Shown piece after piece: positions 33,058 through 43,800 of a DNA stretch of 64,000 nt (within the stretch, counting starts at the first letter, position 1; every line of letters starts with the position of its first letter). The notes under the pieces are model-generated. The model ran no database searches, was not told where the DNA came from, and saw only the letters and a list, made by a program, of their open reading frames with translations. The position numbers and the translations under genes are program-made. The DNA is taken from the NCBI RefSeq assembly GCF_003589595.1, contig NW_020653333.1, positions 1,782,523-1,846,522 of the forward strand. The letters run 5' to 3'. This DNA is from Hyposmocoma kahamanoa (lineage: Eukaryota > Arthropoda > Insecta > Lepidoptera > Cosmopterigidae).

Positions 33058-33345
33058 TCATCATCATCAGCCCATTTATGCGTCCCACTGTTGGGCACGG
33101 GTCTCCTCTCAGGCGAGGGTTTAGGCCGCAAACCGCCACGAGGGTGCAATGCAAGTTCGAGACTTCACACGTTTTCCAAGGGTTGGACACCTTCGTTGGA
33201 CGTGCGAGTTTCATCACTATGTTTCCTTCACCGAAAAGCTCATGGTAAAATTAAATTACATTAAATTATATTTCGCATGTAAGTTCCGTGCGAGCTCGAG
33301 TTCGAACCCAAGGTCTCGGTCAAACCTGCCGTCCAGTAACTAAAA
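33058..33345 (-). mobile_element. tRNA-headed SINE D, copy 1
   Basis: Plus strand runs catcatcatcagcccattta, cccactgttgggcacgg, tttccttcaccgaaaagctc and ends gagttcgaacccaaggtctc, the complement of a tRNA box B. Its head is therefore at the right end on the minus strand. It is a familiar repeat type of moths and butterflies. Copy 2, in the opposite direction, is at 41092-41330. Confidence 0.65.
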
Positions 33346-33580
33346 CGCAGCTAAGTGAAAAATATTTTTTTGAGATATCATATAAAAACCATAACCCAGC
33401 TTTGAATATTGGAATTGTTTAATGATATTACAACTATGCATCGTTAGGGTAAGTTCCGGTAAGCCGAACACGTTAAAAATTTTAACTGTTTTTATAGAGA
33501 ATTTTGTGCTCTATCTTTTGCTATTTAAAGTGGATGTTTGACCATTTGTCACTTTGCCGCGTTTTATTATTATTTATTTA

Positions 33581-33793
33581 AAATAATAATAATAATAATA
33601 ACGCACACACTCAACATAGCCCCGTACTAGGGAAACCCTGTGTCGCGGGTGCCATGGACGCACACAAATTACACCCAAACTCACGAGAGAAATAAATGTA
33701 GGCCATACACATATTTCTCCCAGTCTGGGAATCGAACCCAGGACCTCCGCATGGCAGTCCGGCGTGGTAACCGTTCGGCCACGGAGGCAGTTA
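33581..33793 (-). mobile_element. tRNA-headed SINE A, copy 2
   Basis: Complete copy: tRNA-like head at 33793 (minus), box A tggccgaacggttacc, box B gggttcgattccc, tail of TTA units at 33581-33600. Confidence 0.85.
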
Positions 33794-33839
33794 AAATAAT
33801 AAAGTTAAGTTAAAAATATCTAAAAACATTACAGTTTAC

Positions 33840-34760
33840 TTTAGGTAAATACATAGTCCCACAAAACTGAGTATTCAGTTGACTGTGGGATCATATATTT
33901 TTCCTAACACGTATTTTAACAATAATCTACTCTAAGTTTGACAACAAATGCTGGAACAAAAGATGTTTAAATTTACTTTTCTTAGGTTCAAATGCAATAA
34001 CCTCAGGCAAACTGTTTAGTAAGTATGGAATACGTTTCTTTACAGTTCTATCTCCATAGTAATTATTGACTTTTGGTACTACAAATTTACCAGAGGTCAT
34101 TGACCTTGTGCTACAGTTATTGATAACAGGATACAAAAAAGAGCTACGCTGCTGTGCTCCAAAGTTGTTAACAGCTACCAGATATTTGTGTTTTAAGCTA
34201 ACAGGTAGGATTTTACAAATTTTAAATAATTTATTGTAGTCTCCATTACATTTTTCTTTACTTTTATTGTTTACAAGAAGTTTCAAAAACGTAACTTGCA
34301 TATTTTCAAATCTGTTTGTGTATGAATTAAATGTAAGTCCATAACAATCTAGACCATAACTTAGTATGGAATCAACCAATGCCATATATAAACACTTTAA
34401 TATGCAGGCTGGTACTTTAAAACTTAAATGGTAGAACTTGCCCAACAATGTTCTAAGCTTATTATAAACAAAATCAATGTGAGTAGGCATTGTAAGTCAA
34501 TGGAGTAGGCCAAGAAAAATGTTCATCTACTTTCATACCGAGATAAGTGACACATTTAACCCTTTCTATAGGCTTGCAACTACAATTATTTGAATTACTG
34601 CGTATACAATCAAATGAATGGGCGAGTATTGGACAGGGAGGTTGTTTCACAGGCAGATAGGGAGAGTGTATCACTAATAATTTGGTTTTATCATCTATGC
34701 CATTATCGTGGCTCCACTTGACAATTGCGTCTACATCAAACCATCAGGTTACCATGGCGT
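33840..34760 (-). pseudogene. LINE reverse-transcriptase C-terminal fragment
   Basis: Minus strand 34674-34474 reads VIHSPYLPVKQPPCPILAHS and KPIERVKCVTYLGMKVDEHF (end of RT). A frame shift then leads into 34490-33927: HIDFVYNKLRTLLGKFYHLS, LVDSILSYGLDCYG and the closing KKRIPYLLNSLPEVIA. It is another CR1/Jockey-like family, distinct from the intact LINE. Broken by a frameshift and 5'-truncated. Confidence 0.8.
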
Positions 34761-34867
34761 CTTCAAAATACTACAGTGTTATTTCAAAAGTCTGATAGGT
34801 TATTATACTATTTTACTTTAGGTCTAATTAGAAATAGATAAATTAATGTACGCAATGTAAAAATGTA

Positions 34868-35155
34868 AATTTTTTAATCGACTTCAAAAAAAAGGTGGTT
34901 TTCTATTCGACTGTATTTTTTTTTTGTGACGCGATGACTCGGGCATTTGTGAACCGATTTTGATGATTCTTTTTTGATGGAAAGAGGGTACCTCAGTATT
35001 AGTCCCATTTAAATTTCAAGAAAATATTCCACCTCTAAGGGTGGCAAATTAGGGAATGAATTTCGCCAATTTCGCGTACTTTCCGATAACCGATTTCTAT
35101 AAAATTTGGCAAATGCATATAATTCCATGAACTTTTGAGGTCGGTTTTTTCAACA
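34868..35155 (+). repeat. Interspersed repeat, 'gacttcaaa' family, copy 2
   Basis: Matches 961-1255 (gattttgatgattctttttt, cccatttaaattt, aagggtgg, ccgataaccgatttctataa). No ORF. Confidence 0.6.
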
Positions 35156-35390
35156 CTCTATACTGAGAGTATTTAAACTTTTCTCTCCTCCATACAGATG
35201 CAATTCGTCAATAGAAACTGCCATGACGCATTTAGATAACAAGCGTACCATATAAAACATCATAATTTACTTACAACATAAATAAATATATTTATTAATA
35301 ACACAAGTAATTACCGTTTTCTATTTATACACACTCGTACAACAATATATAACACAGTAATTATTGTCTTCACCACAAACGCACTTGATT

Positions 35391-35396
35391 TATTGA
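35391..35396 (-). terminator. Poly(A) signal of the nested peptide gene
   Basis: AATAAA on the minus strand, about 120 bases past the stop codon at 35516. The spacing suits a short 3' UTR. Confidence 0.5.
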
Positions 35397-35515
35397 AACA
35401 ACGCTTTCAACAACACTAAATAATCGCTGTTTGTATTGTGCACATTTCTCCCTCCATCAGGTTAAATACCCTTGTTTTTTCTCCCGTTCTTTTCAACAAC
35501 ACAACGCAAACTTCA

Positions 35516-35851
35516 CTACGCGTCGCCATCAACACACATTTCACCAAACCTCACAAGCCCTGTTGCACAAATATCTCCAGCAAACGCAGCATAAGGCACT
35601 ATATCCGGAAAATCATGTTTCGCTGCGAACTTCTTTACATTTTCAACGTATTTTTGCTTCACATCGTCTGTAGATCTTGAAGAATCTGGACTTCTATTTC
35701 TAACTTTACCTTCACTCCTAATTTGGAACGTTACTGGATTCTCCATTTTGCTATTACTGTCCTCATCCATGTAGTAATAATAATCTGTTGGTACAGGTAC
35801 AGCATTTATTATTTGTAAAATAACAATTACAAAAACTATTAAAGACTTCAT
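35516..35851 (-). CDS. Secreted ENF/SRP-like cytokine precursor, nested in RNF123 intron 14
   Basis: 111 residues in one exon. Residues 1-17 (MKSLIVFVIVILQIINA) are a clear signal peptide. A Tyr/Asp-rich and basic pro-region follows (DYYYYMDED, GKVRNRS, VENVKKFAAKHD). Only two cysteines occur in the protein, C95 and C106, in GDICATGLVRFGEMCVDGDA at the very C-terminus. The pattern C-x2-G-x2-R-x-G-x2-C has the spacing of lepidopteran stress-responsive peptides (SRP/uENF) and nearly that of ENF/growth-blocking peptides (one residue longer). Those are made as precursors with the active disulphide-looped peptide at the C-terminus and act on haemocytes and immune tissue. I chose the ATG at 35851, not the upstream in-frame one at 35965, because it starts the signal peptide. 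Function is inferred from the motif only; it could be an unrelated small secreted protein. Confidence 0.65.
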   Translation of the reverse strand: MKSLIVFVIVILQIINAVPVPTDYYYYMDEDSNSKMENPVTFQIRSEGKVRNRSPDSSRSTDDVKQKYVENVKKFAAKHDFPDIVPYAAFAGDICATGLVRFGEMCVDGDA

Positions 35852-35883
35852 TGTGTTCAAACTAAAGTTTCGATTACAAATGC

Positions 35884-35895
35884 CTAGATATAATT
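35884..35895 (-). promoter_or_regulatory. Possible TATA box of the nested peptide gene
   Basis: Minus strand reads ggaattatatctaggc about 35-45 bases before the ATG. If used, the 5' UTR would be very short. Position and sequence are only suggestive. Confidence 0.3.
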
Positions 35896-36098
35896 CCTTT
35901 TGTGGATAACTTACTTCTGTTAATGATCGCTTGATGGCTTTAAATTGACTGTTGTCGGACACCACAATCAGTTAATTGATAATAATTAGGCTTTAATTTG
36001 AAAGGAATTACTTAATCATTTTAGTTAATGTAACGAAATATCTAGGCAGACATTAACCCATAAATTTATTTACGGCGTGATTGTAGCGGACTATAAAG

Positions 36099-36577
36099 CT
36101 GCCTTTCCACCAGACATGTGCGAGGTAGCTTGGCGGTGAGAGCATGTGCAACGGCGCGATGCGAGAATGCGTTACGGACTCTTTTCAGCAAGCGCGGGCG
36201 GAGTACGGTGTGGTGGGTTGAGCGGTGGCGATGTGTCAGTGTCATTTAGGGTCGTATTCCAGAACTCTACTCAATGCTCAAGTCAGGACTTGAGTATGAT
36301 TTCAAGCACTGGAAATAGGACCCTAATGGCAAGTGAGCATTGAGTGTAGAGTTCTGGAATACGACCCTTAGTGTCATACGTTCAGTAGATCTAGTTTCCT
36401 ACACACACTCCTCGCTCGCATCCCTCGCACACATCTCTCGCTATTTTGTATGTGCAAATACTTTTTCACCGGAGCTACGCTAAGCGAGGTTAGAAAAATG
36501 AAGTAATCCTATTAGTGGATTTTTTCCTCTCACACCGCCTCGCTACGTCGCACATCTCTAGTAGAAAGACAGCCTTA
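36099..36577. mobile_element. MITE with nested MITE H
   Basis: Left end agctgcctttccaccagaca, right end ctctagtagaaagacagcct, inverted for about 40 bases (followed by tgtgcgaggtagc and, reversed, tgtgcgacgtagc). MITE H copy 4 is inserted at 36249-36367. A right end of the same family appears at 52640-52693. Confidence 0.7.
36249..36367. mobile_element. Palindromic MITE H, copy 4 (internally deleted)
   Basis: 119 bases, gggtcgtattccagaactct to gttctggaatacgaccc, TTA on both sides. Shorter than the other three, with part of the central arm missing. Confidence 0.85.
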
Positions 36578-37311
36578 AAATGGAGTTCCGGTGCTAAATA
36601 GGAATGAGCAAGATCAAAGATACTTACAGTTGTTTTGATGACTTTACGTACAAAAAAAATATGGACATCGTTGCATTATTGAGAGTATGCGTCGTGTTAT
36701 TGAAAAAAGCAAGACTTTTTAACCCAATAGATATTTAACACAACACAAACCGCTTTTATTCAGTGTGGTTAAAACGTTCTTTCGATAAATCAAGTACGAT
36801 TGTTATGAAATCATAATTACTGTGTTAGAAATTATTGTACAAATTATATAGGGTGGCCGCAGTGGAGATGAAGTAAAGACGAGAAAATATGATGAATATA
36901 TATATGTATATATATGTATATATATTAAATTTCCACAAAGGTATTTCTTAAACTAAATAATTTTAAGAACGTCTGAGGTTAGGTACGTTAGGTCTAAAAG
37001 TGCTTATACGAAAAAGATCTTAACTAAAGGAATTTAGTCTACGTCTGATGTTAGGAACGTTGGGCCGAAAAGTGTCTCATAATTATAATTAAAATGACGA
37101 GTTTTGCATCGGTCACGTTGCAATGCACGGGGCGCGCGTTCCGGGGTGCGCAAATGCAAGTGCATTGAACTGACGTTTTAGGTATGTGTGCTATGCAAAT
37201 CTGGATACATAACATACACATAGAATAATTCCGAAATGTCTTTTCCATCACCAGGGGACCAGATGAAGGATGAGCGCAACCCTTATATTGTGGACGTATC
37301 GTATTTATAGT
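36578..37311. other. Intron 14 stretch without recognisable features
   Basis: AT-rich, with an atatatgtatat microsatellite at about 36895-36925. Nothing else supported. Confidence 0.5.
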
Positions 37312-37695
37312 ATAGTAGAGCTCCTTGTGAAAGAGCCAGTCCAGAGAAGTATTGCTACTTTACCTATTTCTGCCGCCAAGCAGAAATGTGAGCGGCATTG
37401 CGTTTCGGTTTAGACAAACAAAACAAAAGGGTGACGATCGCAGAGGCAGTGCTCCTAAGACCTTTGTGTTTTAAAGCATTGATTGGCATTGCAAATGTTA
37501 TGGGTATCGATTTCATACGAAGAAACACTTTCGAAGTGTGTACACATGTGATTTTATTGTACCAAGTGTTTCTTTTTTTATAATATTACGTGACAAGACG
37601 AACAAGTGCATGCGCTTGTTGGTAAGCGACACGCCTGTCCATAACAGTTGCAGAACCACTCAGAGCTTTAAAACAACGAGCTGAGGGGCATTGAA
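37312..37695. repeat. Two repeat-B pieces facing each other
   Basis: 37312-37500 is the left half in plus orientation (agtagagctccttgtgaaag). 37573-37695 is a right half in minus orientation (ataatattacgtgacaagac, cgcctgtccataacagttgc). Confidence 0.55.
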
Positions 37696-37935
37696 AAATA
37701 AATTATTATTGTTAATAACAATAACGCACACATTTATTATATTTTTTCTTTGCATGTTTACTAGTTATTGACAGTTTTTAATTATAATATTTTGTACATT
37801 ATGCGACCACCACTAATTATATTTGTATGTTTCGACGAAACTGGTTGTAGTAGCACTGTGAATGTATTGAACTGATCTAATGAACTTATTGTACCTACTT
37901 CCACAAATAAATCGATCTTTATCTTTATCTTTTAT

Positions 37936-38062
37936 GGCCTCGCACTAGGTACCGCGGGTGCTATGGACACACAAAAGACAACCACAAATTAAATCCAAAC
38001 TCACGAGAGAAATAAATGTAGGCCATACAAATATTTCTCCCAGCCCGGGAATGGAACCCTCG
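37936..38062 (-). mobile_element. tRNA-headed SINE A, copy 3 (head truncated)
   Basis: Body of the SINE (ctcacgagagaaataaatgt on plus) without the tRNA-like head, which should lie beyond 38062. It ends 61 bases before exon 15. Confidence 0.7.
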
Positions 38063-38122
38063 AAAACCCTTGAAAGCCTTAAACACTGACAACAATGATT
38101 TTATGGAAAAATTTGTTCACAG

Positions 38123-38242
38123 CTACAGTTCCTCCTAATGCTACTAGATAACTCCGATGGCACAGATATGGTGCCATCTTCGCGCAAGATCTTCATGGAG
38201 AAGTTCCGCAAATACATCATGGACAACTGTATCTTAGACATG
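38123..38242 (+). CDS. RNF123: RNF123 exon 15
   Basis: 40 codons: LQFLLMLLDNSDGTDMVPSS, RKIFMEKFRKYIMDNCILDM. Aligns with human LQVQILKLLLDNKDD..IFLTKFRKFLQEN. Acceptor gttcacag, donor atg|gtcagt. Confidence 0.93.
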
Positions 38243-38279
38243 GTCAGTCACCCTGTTTTTACAATAATATATCTGCATT

Positions 38280-38656
38280 CTGCTACCATACCTATTTCTA
38301 CCGGCATAGAGTAAAGCGAGCATTACTGCGTTCCGGACTTGGCGGGTAAGGGTGCTGGTGAAATTTAATTTATTAATATTTAATAACTTTTTCCAGCACC
38401 TATTTATTTATACTTTTTATACACATTTGTTATACAATATAACAAATAATAACGCACACACTCAACATAGCCCCGCACTAGGGAAACCCTGTGTCGCGGG
38501 TGCCATGGACACACACATAGACAACCACAACTTACACCCAAACTCACGAGAGAAATAATTGTAGGCCATACAACTATTTCTCCCGGCCCGGGAATCGAAC
38601 CTGGGACCTCTGCGTGGCAGTCCGGCATGGTAACCGTTCGGCCACGGAGGCAGTTA
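38280..38656. mobile_element. Repeat-B piece followed by SINE A, copy 4
   Basis: 38280-38365 is a repeat-B fragment (tgcgttccggacttgg). 38449-38656 is a complete SINE A on the minus strand (head at 38656; box A tggccgaacggttacc, box B ggttcgattcccggg), with an ataataataac tail near 38449. Confidence 0.75.
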
Positions 38657-39051
38657 CTTATCTAATATATTAGTTAATATATTAGATGCTGATGTAGGTA
38701 TAGTGTATATGTATTAATTATTATAATGTATTTTCATAGTTATACATAAATTATTTGGAAGTATTTAAACATACACAACACGCACACCCACATCTGTTAC
38801 AGTTTAATATGAACATATATATATAATTATTTTATTGTTATATTCAAGTATTAAGTAAGGGTTTTAGGGACGACAGTGAGGTATTACAGGCAGTATTGTA
38901 ATTGTAATTTCACAACGTTGTACAACATCCTGGCCTCCTTCGACAAGGGGCTGGCCAAGATGCTCCTTGTATAGTAATAATAGCACACTCATATAATAAT
39001 AGTTTATTTAAGTTATGTTAAAGTGTCGAATGCGAGGGCCGCTTTTTTCAG

Positions 39052-39158
39052 AGGCTGTTCAACATTTCAAGAAACTCCCCTTCCATCTCATGGTGCTGCC
39101 ATGCTCGGCTCCTGACGGCAGTACTGAAGTTGTGGAGCGAACACCCTATTGGAAACCC
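39052..39158 (+). CDS. RNF123: RNF123 exon 16
   Basis: Reads RLFNISRNSPSISWCCHARL, LTAVLKLWSEHPIGN plus two bases. Corresponds to human [23 protein letters not shown]. Acceptor tttttcag, donor cc|gtaagt. Confidence 0.88.
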
Positions 39159-39309
39159 GTAAGTATTCTAGTTTTATGTCTTTAAACTACCTCAAATGGC
39201 TTTGGTTGATTTTGCATAACAGTGAAAGTGTTGATTCTATCACTTTGGAAAACATATATAGTCAAATTTAGGATATATTTAAAATAGGATAAATTAGGAT
39301 AAATTTAGA

Positions 39310-40742
39310 ATATCGGATTCATTACGGCTGCTCAATGAAGACCTAAATGCGATAGCTGAATGGTCAGTCCGAAATGCGCTAGTACTAAACCCTAATAAAT
39401 CAAAGTTTATGGTGCTTGGATCAAAAGTTCAGATTAGGAAAATTTTAAACAAGTCACCGGTAGTTAGTATTTTAGGTCAAAGCATTTCCCGGGCTCATGA
39501 AGCTAGAAATCTTGGTGTTCTGTTGGACAGCGAACTCCGTTACGAAAAACATTTAGAAAATGTTGTAAGAAGTTGCTTTTATAGACTGAAAGTCTTGTAT
39601 AAAATTAGGAATTTATTGTCCGAGGGAGTTAGGATCACTTTGTGCGAGTCCCTGGTGCTGTCTCGTCTCAACTATGCAGACCTTGTTTATGGCCCTCGAC
39701 TGTTATATAAAACAAGTCGCTTAATACAACGCATACAGAATGCATGTTGTAGATTTATTTTTGACGTTTCGCCTAGGAGTCACATAACGCCGTTTCTTAA
39801 TAATGCATGTATACTCAACATGGAATCTCGCAGACAGTTACATCTTGCCTCTTTAATGTTTGATATTGCAAAATTCAAAAATCCAGATTATCTTTTTTCA
39901 AAATTACAATTTCCCCACTTTTATAAACGGTACGACCATATTCCTAGATCGTTACGTCCCCCGCTAAGCGTGCAGCGACATCGTACAGCAGCGTTCACCG
40001 GCAGTTTTCGCTACCACGCAACAAAGTGTTGGAATAATATTCCACCACCTTTAAGACTTTTAAAATCTAAACGCACCTTCAAGGAAAAGGTAAAGGAACT
40101 TCTTCTTGACAATCAAAAAAAGGGTATTTCACAGAGCTTTGCTTAGGTGGCGAAAATTTGCTGCATATCATCATCATCAGCCTATTGCAGTCCAGTCCAG
40201 TCCTATTGCATATATTGTGTATTAAAACCATGATTAACCCACTAACAATTTAATTTTCTTTTATATCTGTATTTCACTTGTTTTTCTTAATTTTTCTTTT
40301 ATATATTGTACACTTACAATATATAATTTGAATTAAATCACTAATATTTTTAATTTATTTTTTAAACATAATACTTATATTATCTTCCTATTTATTTGGT
40401 TTCTATTCTAATTATTATTATATGTTTAAATATAACTAAATGGAAAAATGACGTCAGCGAGCTGATTATCGTATCCGCGATTACCTCTAGGTTATAGCTG
40501 AAAATCAGCGGTTTGCTCTTGAGTAAACACCGACGCTGAGCTATGACCTTTTTGCACTGCTGCAGCACACGTACATAACTGGGTGTCTAGCAGTGCTGCG
40601 ACTCTGCTGTTTTTGTTTATTTTTTGTTTTGTTTGGGTTTTTGTGTTTTTTTATTATTTGTGTTTTTTTTATTATTTTTTTTTGCTGTTATGTACGTGTG
40701 AATGTAGTAACAAATAAACGTTTTATCTATCTATCTATCTAT
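39310..40742 (+). pseudogene. 5'-truncated CR1/L2-like LINE, 3' part
   Basis: The open frame to the stop at 40146 (readable from about 39320, LLNEDLNAIAEWSVRNALVL; ATG at 39409) encodes the end of RT and the C-terminal domain: MVLGSK, EARNLGVLLDSELRYEKHLE, LVLSRLNYADLVYGPRLLY, closing WNNIPPPLRLLKSKRTFKEK. It is clearly related to ORF2 of the intact LINE at 14348 but a different family. The 3' UTR ends in an ATCT tail at 40726-40742. Confidence 0.88.
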
Positions 40743-40744
40743 AT

Positions 40745-40985
40745 ACACTGATTACCATATGGTGTAAAAACACGATACCTTAAAATTTTCACGATAGAAA
40801 AAAAAACACAAACTTACCTCGAAACTTTTCAAGGAAACTGGTATATTCAATATATAAATATGTAATATGCTGTATAATATTTCATATTTATACCAATGAT
40901 TTTTTTTAATGTCAACTGAACTAAATAGAACATGTATACTATGCGATAATACCTTTTTCAAATGGCATTAAATTCGTTTTTAAAA
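40745..40985 (-). repeat. Repeat E, right part (inverted)
   Basis: Plus strand shows gattaccatatggtgtaaaa, aattttcacgatagaaaaaa and aactgaactaaatagaacat, the reverse of the copies at 51600-51790 and 55900-56075. Confidence 0.55.
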
Positions 40986-41091
40986 AATTAATTCTGAAAT
41001 AAAGCCAGTGTCAGTAGAGTTAATCGTCCAACAATTACAAGCTCATTAGGAAACGCTACAAAGGAAAAAATACCTTTGTAGCATTATGTAA

Positions 41092-41330
41092 ACCTACCGC
41101 CTCTCAACCAACGGGTAGTGGGTTCGAATTCGGGCTTGCACCTCTGGGTTTCGGAATATATGTGCGAAATTTAATTTGTTATTTACCACGAGCTTTTCGA
41201 TCAAGCAAAACATCTCGTGAGGACATCTGCAAAAAAATTTAATGTTGTGTGTGAACTTCCCAATCTGCTTGGGAACTGTAAGCCCAAGCCCTCTCATTGT
41301 GAGAAACCGTGCCCAGCACTGGAACTATAC
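41092..41330 (+). mobile_element. tRNA-headed SINE D, copy 2
   Basis: Starts in a tRNA-like head (ccgcctctcaaccaacgggt, gtgggttcgaattcggg as box B) and continues through ttaccacgagcttttcgatc to aaccgtgcccagcactgga, the reverse of 33058-33345. After it, 41331-41760 is AT-rich with an aaat microsatellite at 41693-41740. Confidence 0.65.
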
Positions 41331-41899
41331 ATCTACTATATATACACAACTATACATACAATACATATACATACATACAGTGAATTTTAATTCATTTGTG
41401 GTGCGAGTACCAACTCAACACCTGTCGACCTTCATGAGAGGAGACTTTTGGCCGAAGGGTGTCATATACCGGCGTTTCCGAGGACGGCTACCGGACACTC
41501 ACGTTGCGTCACACGTCGAAGTACATACGTGTAAATAAATAGTGTTATATGTATATTATCATGTTATATTGTATTTATGATTAGTCCGTAAGGTATTTAT
41601 TTAATATTTCTGTTATTGTTTTATTATATTATTGTTATATTATATGTATGTTAGTCTGTAAGGTATGTATCTATGGGTCCTAGTTGCCTGAAATAAATAA
41701 ATAAATAAAAAAAAAAATAAATAAATAAATAAATAAATACATCTTTCGATTTCGTAACAGTATTATATCTTTACGAAATCGAAAGATGTATTGTCGAAAA
41801 CATCCACATATATCTTCCCTGGCCAGCAGATTAAGGTCCGCTGCATACGCAGTCCGCAGAATACGTGAGCTTACCGATGTTAGTACTGCTAGACTAGTT

Positions 41900-42690
41900 T
41901 ACTTTAGTTACTTCCATAGTATAATGTCAATGTAAAGCGGCAGATATTCAAACCATATTTGTATTGCAAAAACGAGTTGTTCGTTCTGTGTACCGTCTAG
42001 GCTCTCGGGTTTCTCTCAGAGGAAAGTTTAGGGATACTGGTATCATGACTGTGGCATCCCAGTACATTTATTCAAATATTTTATATGCCCGTAAAAATAT
42101 ACATAATTTCAATAAGACTTCTTTCTTATTGAAATTATGTATATTATATTATCCATAATATTAACATTAGAGGTAAGTCCAAACTCATGGTACCACGATT
42201 TCGTTTAACCAAGGTAAACAACTCTTTTATGAGGAACTGTATACGTTTTTACAATAAGATTCCGGAGCATATTTTATATTTATCATATTTATCATTTCCT
42301 AAGTTTAAAAACTACATTAAAAATATTTTGATCGAAAAATCATATTACAAAATGGAAGACTACGCGTTAGATAAAGATGTATGGAAAGACGACACGGCTC
42401 CAGAATCCACACAAAATTTGATTCAAAGCATAGGCATTTAAGTTTATTTGAAAACAGCAGTCCCTAGAGTTTCTTGCTCGTTCATCTCAGGGAGGTCTGC
42501 GTAGTGAACGAGCAGTAGCTTAAATTTATTTATTATTTATTTATTATTATTTATTATTTATTTTATATTTTTTTTTTTTTTACTATGTCTGAAATAAACT
42601 TTTTGAATTTGAATTTGAATTTAAATGTGATTTTCAAGTGTAAATTTATTTTACCTATGGAATAAATAATCTTTGACTTTGACTTTGATC
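41900..42690 (+). pseudogene. LINE 3' end with TTTGAC tail, plus copy
   Basis: Reads FVLQKRVVRSVY-like sequence, then MVPRFRLTKVNNSFMRNCIR, FYNKIPEHILY and DDTAPESTQ as at 9903-10460, with a 30-base local inverted duplication near 42080-42150 (ataatttcaataagacttct) that breaks the frame. It ends in ctttgactttgactttga at 42671-42688, 27 bases before exon 17. Confidence 0.8.
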
Positions 42691-42716
42691 AATTATTAGA
42701 ATGTTATCATTGGCAG

Positions 42717-42824
42717 ACAAATCCCACCTCATCTGCCAGCCAGGACATTTATCGACGGAGAGCTGGATTTCTACAATGTTGACAGACTGGGCGGAGTGCT
42801 ACCTTTCCTGGTCAGGACTTTACG
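42717..42824 (+). CDS. RNF123: RNF123 exon 17
   Basis: Reads QIPPHLPARTFIDGELDFYN, VDRLGGVLPFLVRTL. Aligns with human [31 protein letters not shown]. Acceptor attggcag, donor cg|gtaaag. The LINE tail just upstream leaves only 27 bases of older intron before the acceptor. Confidence 0.94.
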
Positions 42825-42902
42825 GTAAAGAACTGTAGGTACATAACCGTATTAGGTATGAAATCTTTAGATTTTTTAAAATATAGTCGCAATATAAATA
42901 CA

Positions 42903-43390
42903 TGTATAGTCGATGTCCTAAGATACCTGATCCCCAAGCCGATCTTTTGGTTGTGAAAGCCTTCTTATGCATTCAATAGAAAAGTGTATAAGGGTGCGTA
43001 CAGATTTGGCGTGTGCGCCGCAAAAGCGCTTGTTTGCGAAAGGCTCGAGAACTGCATACGTGCATTATGTTGTATGATCTGTTCGCGTACCGTTCGCAGG
43101 CCGCTTGTGCGATTCGTGCATTTAAGTGCACGCATGCAGCACGCGTGCAGCGCACGTGCAGTGCACATGCAGCACATTCGCGGCTCATTCGCCAGATTCG
43201 TACGCATCTGAATGCCAGCCTTTTGGTTGGAATTTGTATTTATGTAAAGTAATTAAAGATCAAATTTGCTTAAAAAGTCATAATGCAATATTAAAATGAA
43301 TTATATGGCTCGCAGGTTAAAGGTTAAGTTGGTTTAACACGTTTCTTCACACCGATCTACTCAGGATTCTTAGGACATTGACTGTACATT
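42903..43390. mobile_element. MITE J, copy 1, with a nested MITE K
   Basis: Ends tgtatagtcgatgtcctaag and ttaggacattgactgtaca are inverted repeats. The body matches 57871-58391. MITE K (42989-43208: agggtgcgtacagatttggc ... cgccagattcgtacgcatct) is inserted inside, an element full of GCACGTGC-type palindromes; another K piece lies near 59855-59890. Confidence 0.7.
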
Positions 43391-43619
43391 CGATGTAGTA
43401 AGTTCTTCAAAAGCTACATTACTGCTGTTAAATAATGAATGCATAGGTAATAAGAAATTCTGCTTTAAGAAAGGAATATTTTTCCGACGTTTTAATAACT
43501 TGTAATTAAGTTTTGTTGAATGTCATAATATTCAATTATTTTTTGTGAAATTCCTCCACTAGTTTGTTATAATTATTAAACAAAAATAACATTTAGAAAA
43601 AATTTACTTCGATCTGGCT

Positions 43620-43690
43620 GGACTCGAACCAACGTCATCTATCAAAGCGTGGCAGATGGCTTGCCAACTAATCATTTAATAACTTGTTTT
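43620..43690 (-). repeat. tRNA-like SINE head fragment
   Basis: Minus strand has tagttggcaagccatctgcc (box A-like) and gttggttcgagtccagc (a T-arm-like stem with box B). No matching acceptor stem, so not a tRNA gene. Confidence 0.4.
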
Positions 43691-43711
43691 GGTTTTGGTG
43701 ATTTTTTGCAG

Positions 43712-43800
43712 GCAGGACCTAATATCCGTTTTAGGAGAAGACAATCCTTTCATCCAAAGTTTCGAACCTAGCTACAATAGGGCTGGCGGAATTGACACAG
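43712..43800 (+). CDS. RNF123: RNF123 exon 18
   Basis: Reads RQDLISVLGEDNPFIQSFEP, SYNRAGGIDT. It follows the human KTLKDDL region with an insect-type linker. Acceptor ttttgcag, donor g|gtaata; both phases fit. Confidence 0.88.

Noticed and set aside
33700..33793. Apparent tRNA gene (box A and B)
   Set aside because: Part of SINE A, repeated six times in the window and lacking paired acceptor ends.
35431..35680. Two plus-strand frames over the peptide gene
   Set aside because: Shadows of the antisense precursor gene; composition is biased by its reverse complement.
42965..43252. Overlapping Cys/Ala/Arg-rich frames on both strands
   Set aside because: They come from the palindromic GCACGTGC content of MITE K; open frames in four frames at once are not coding evidence.
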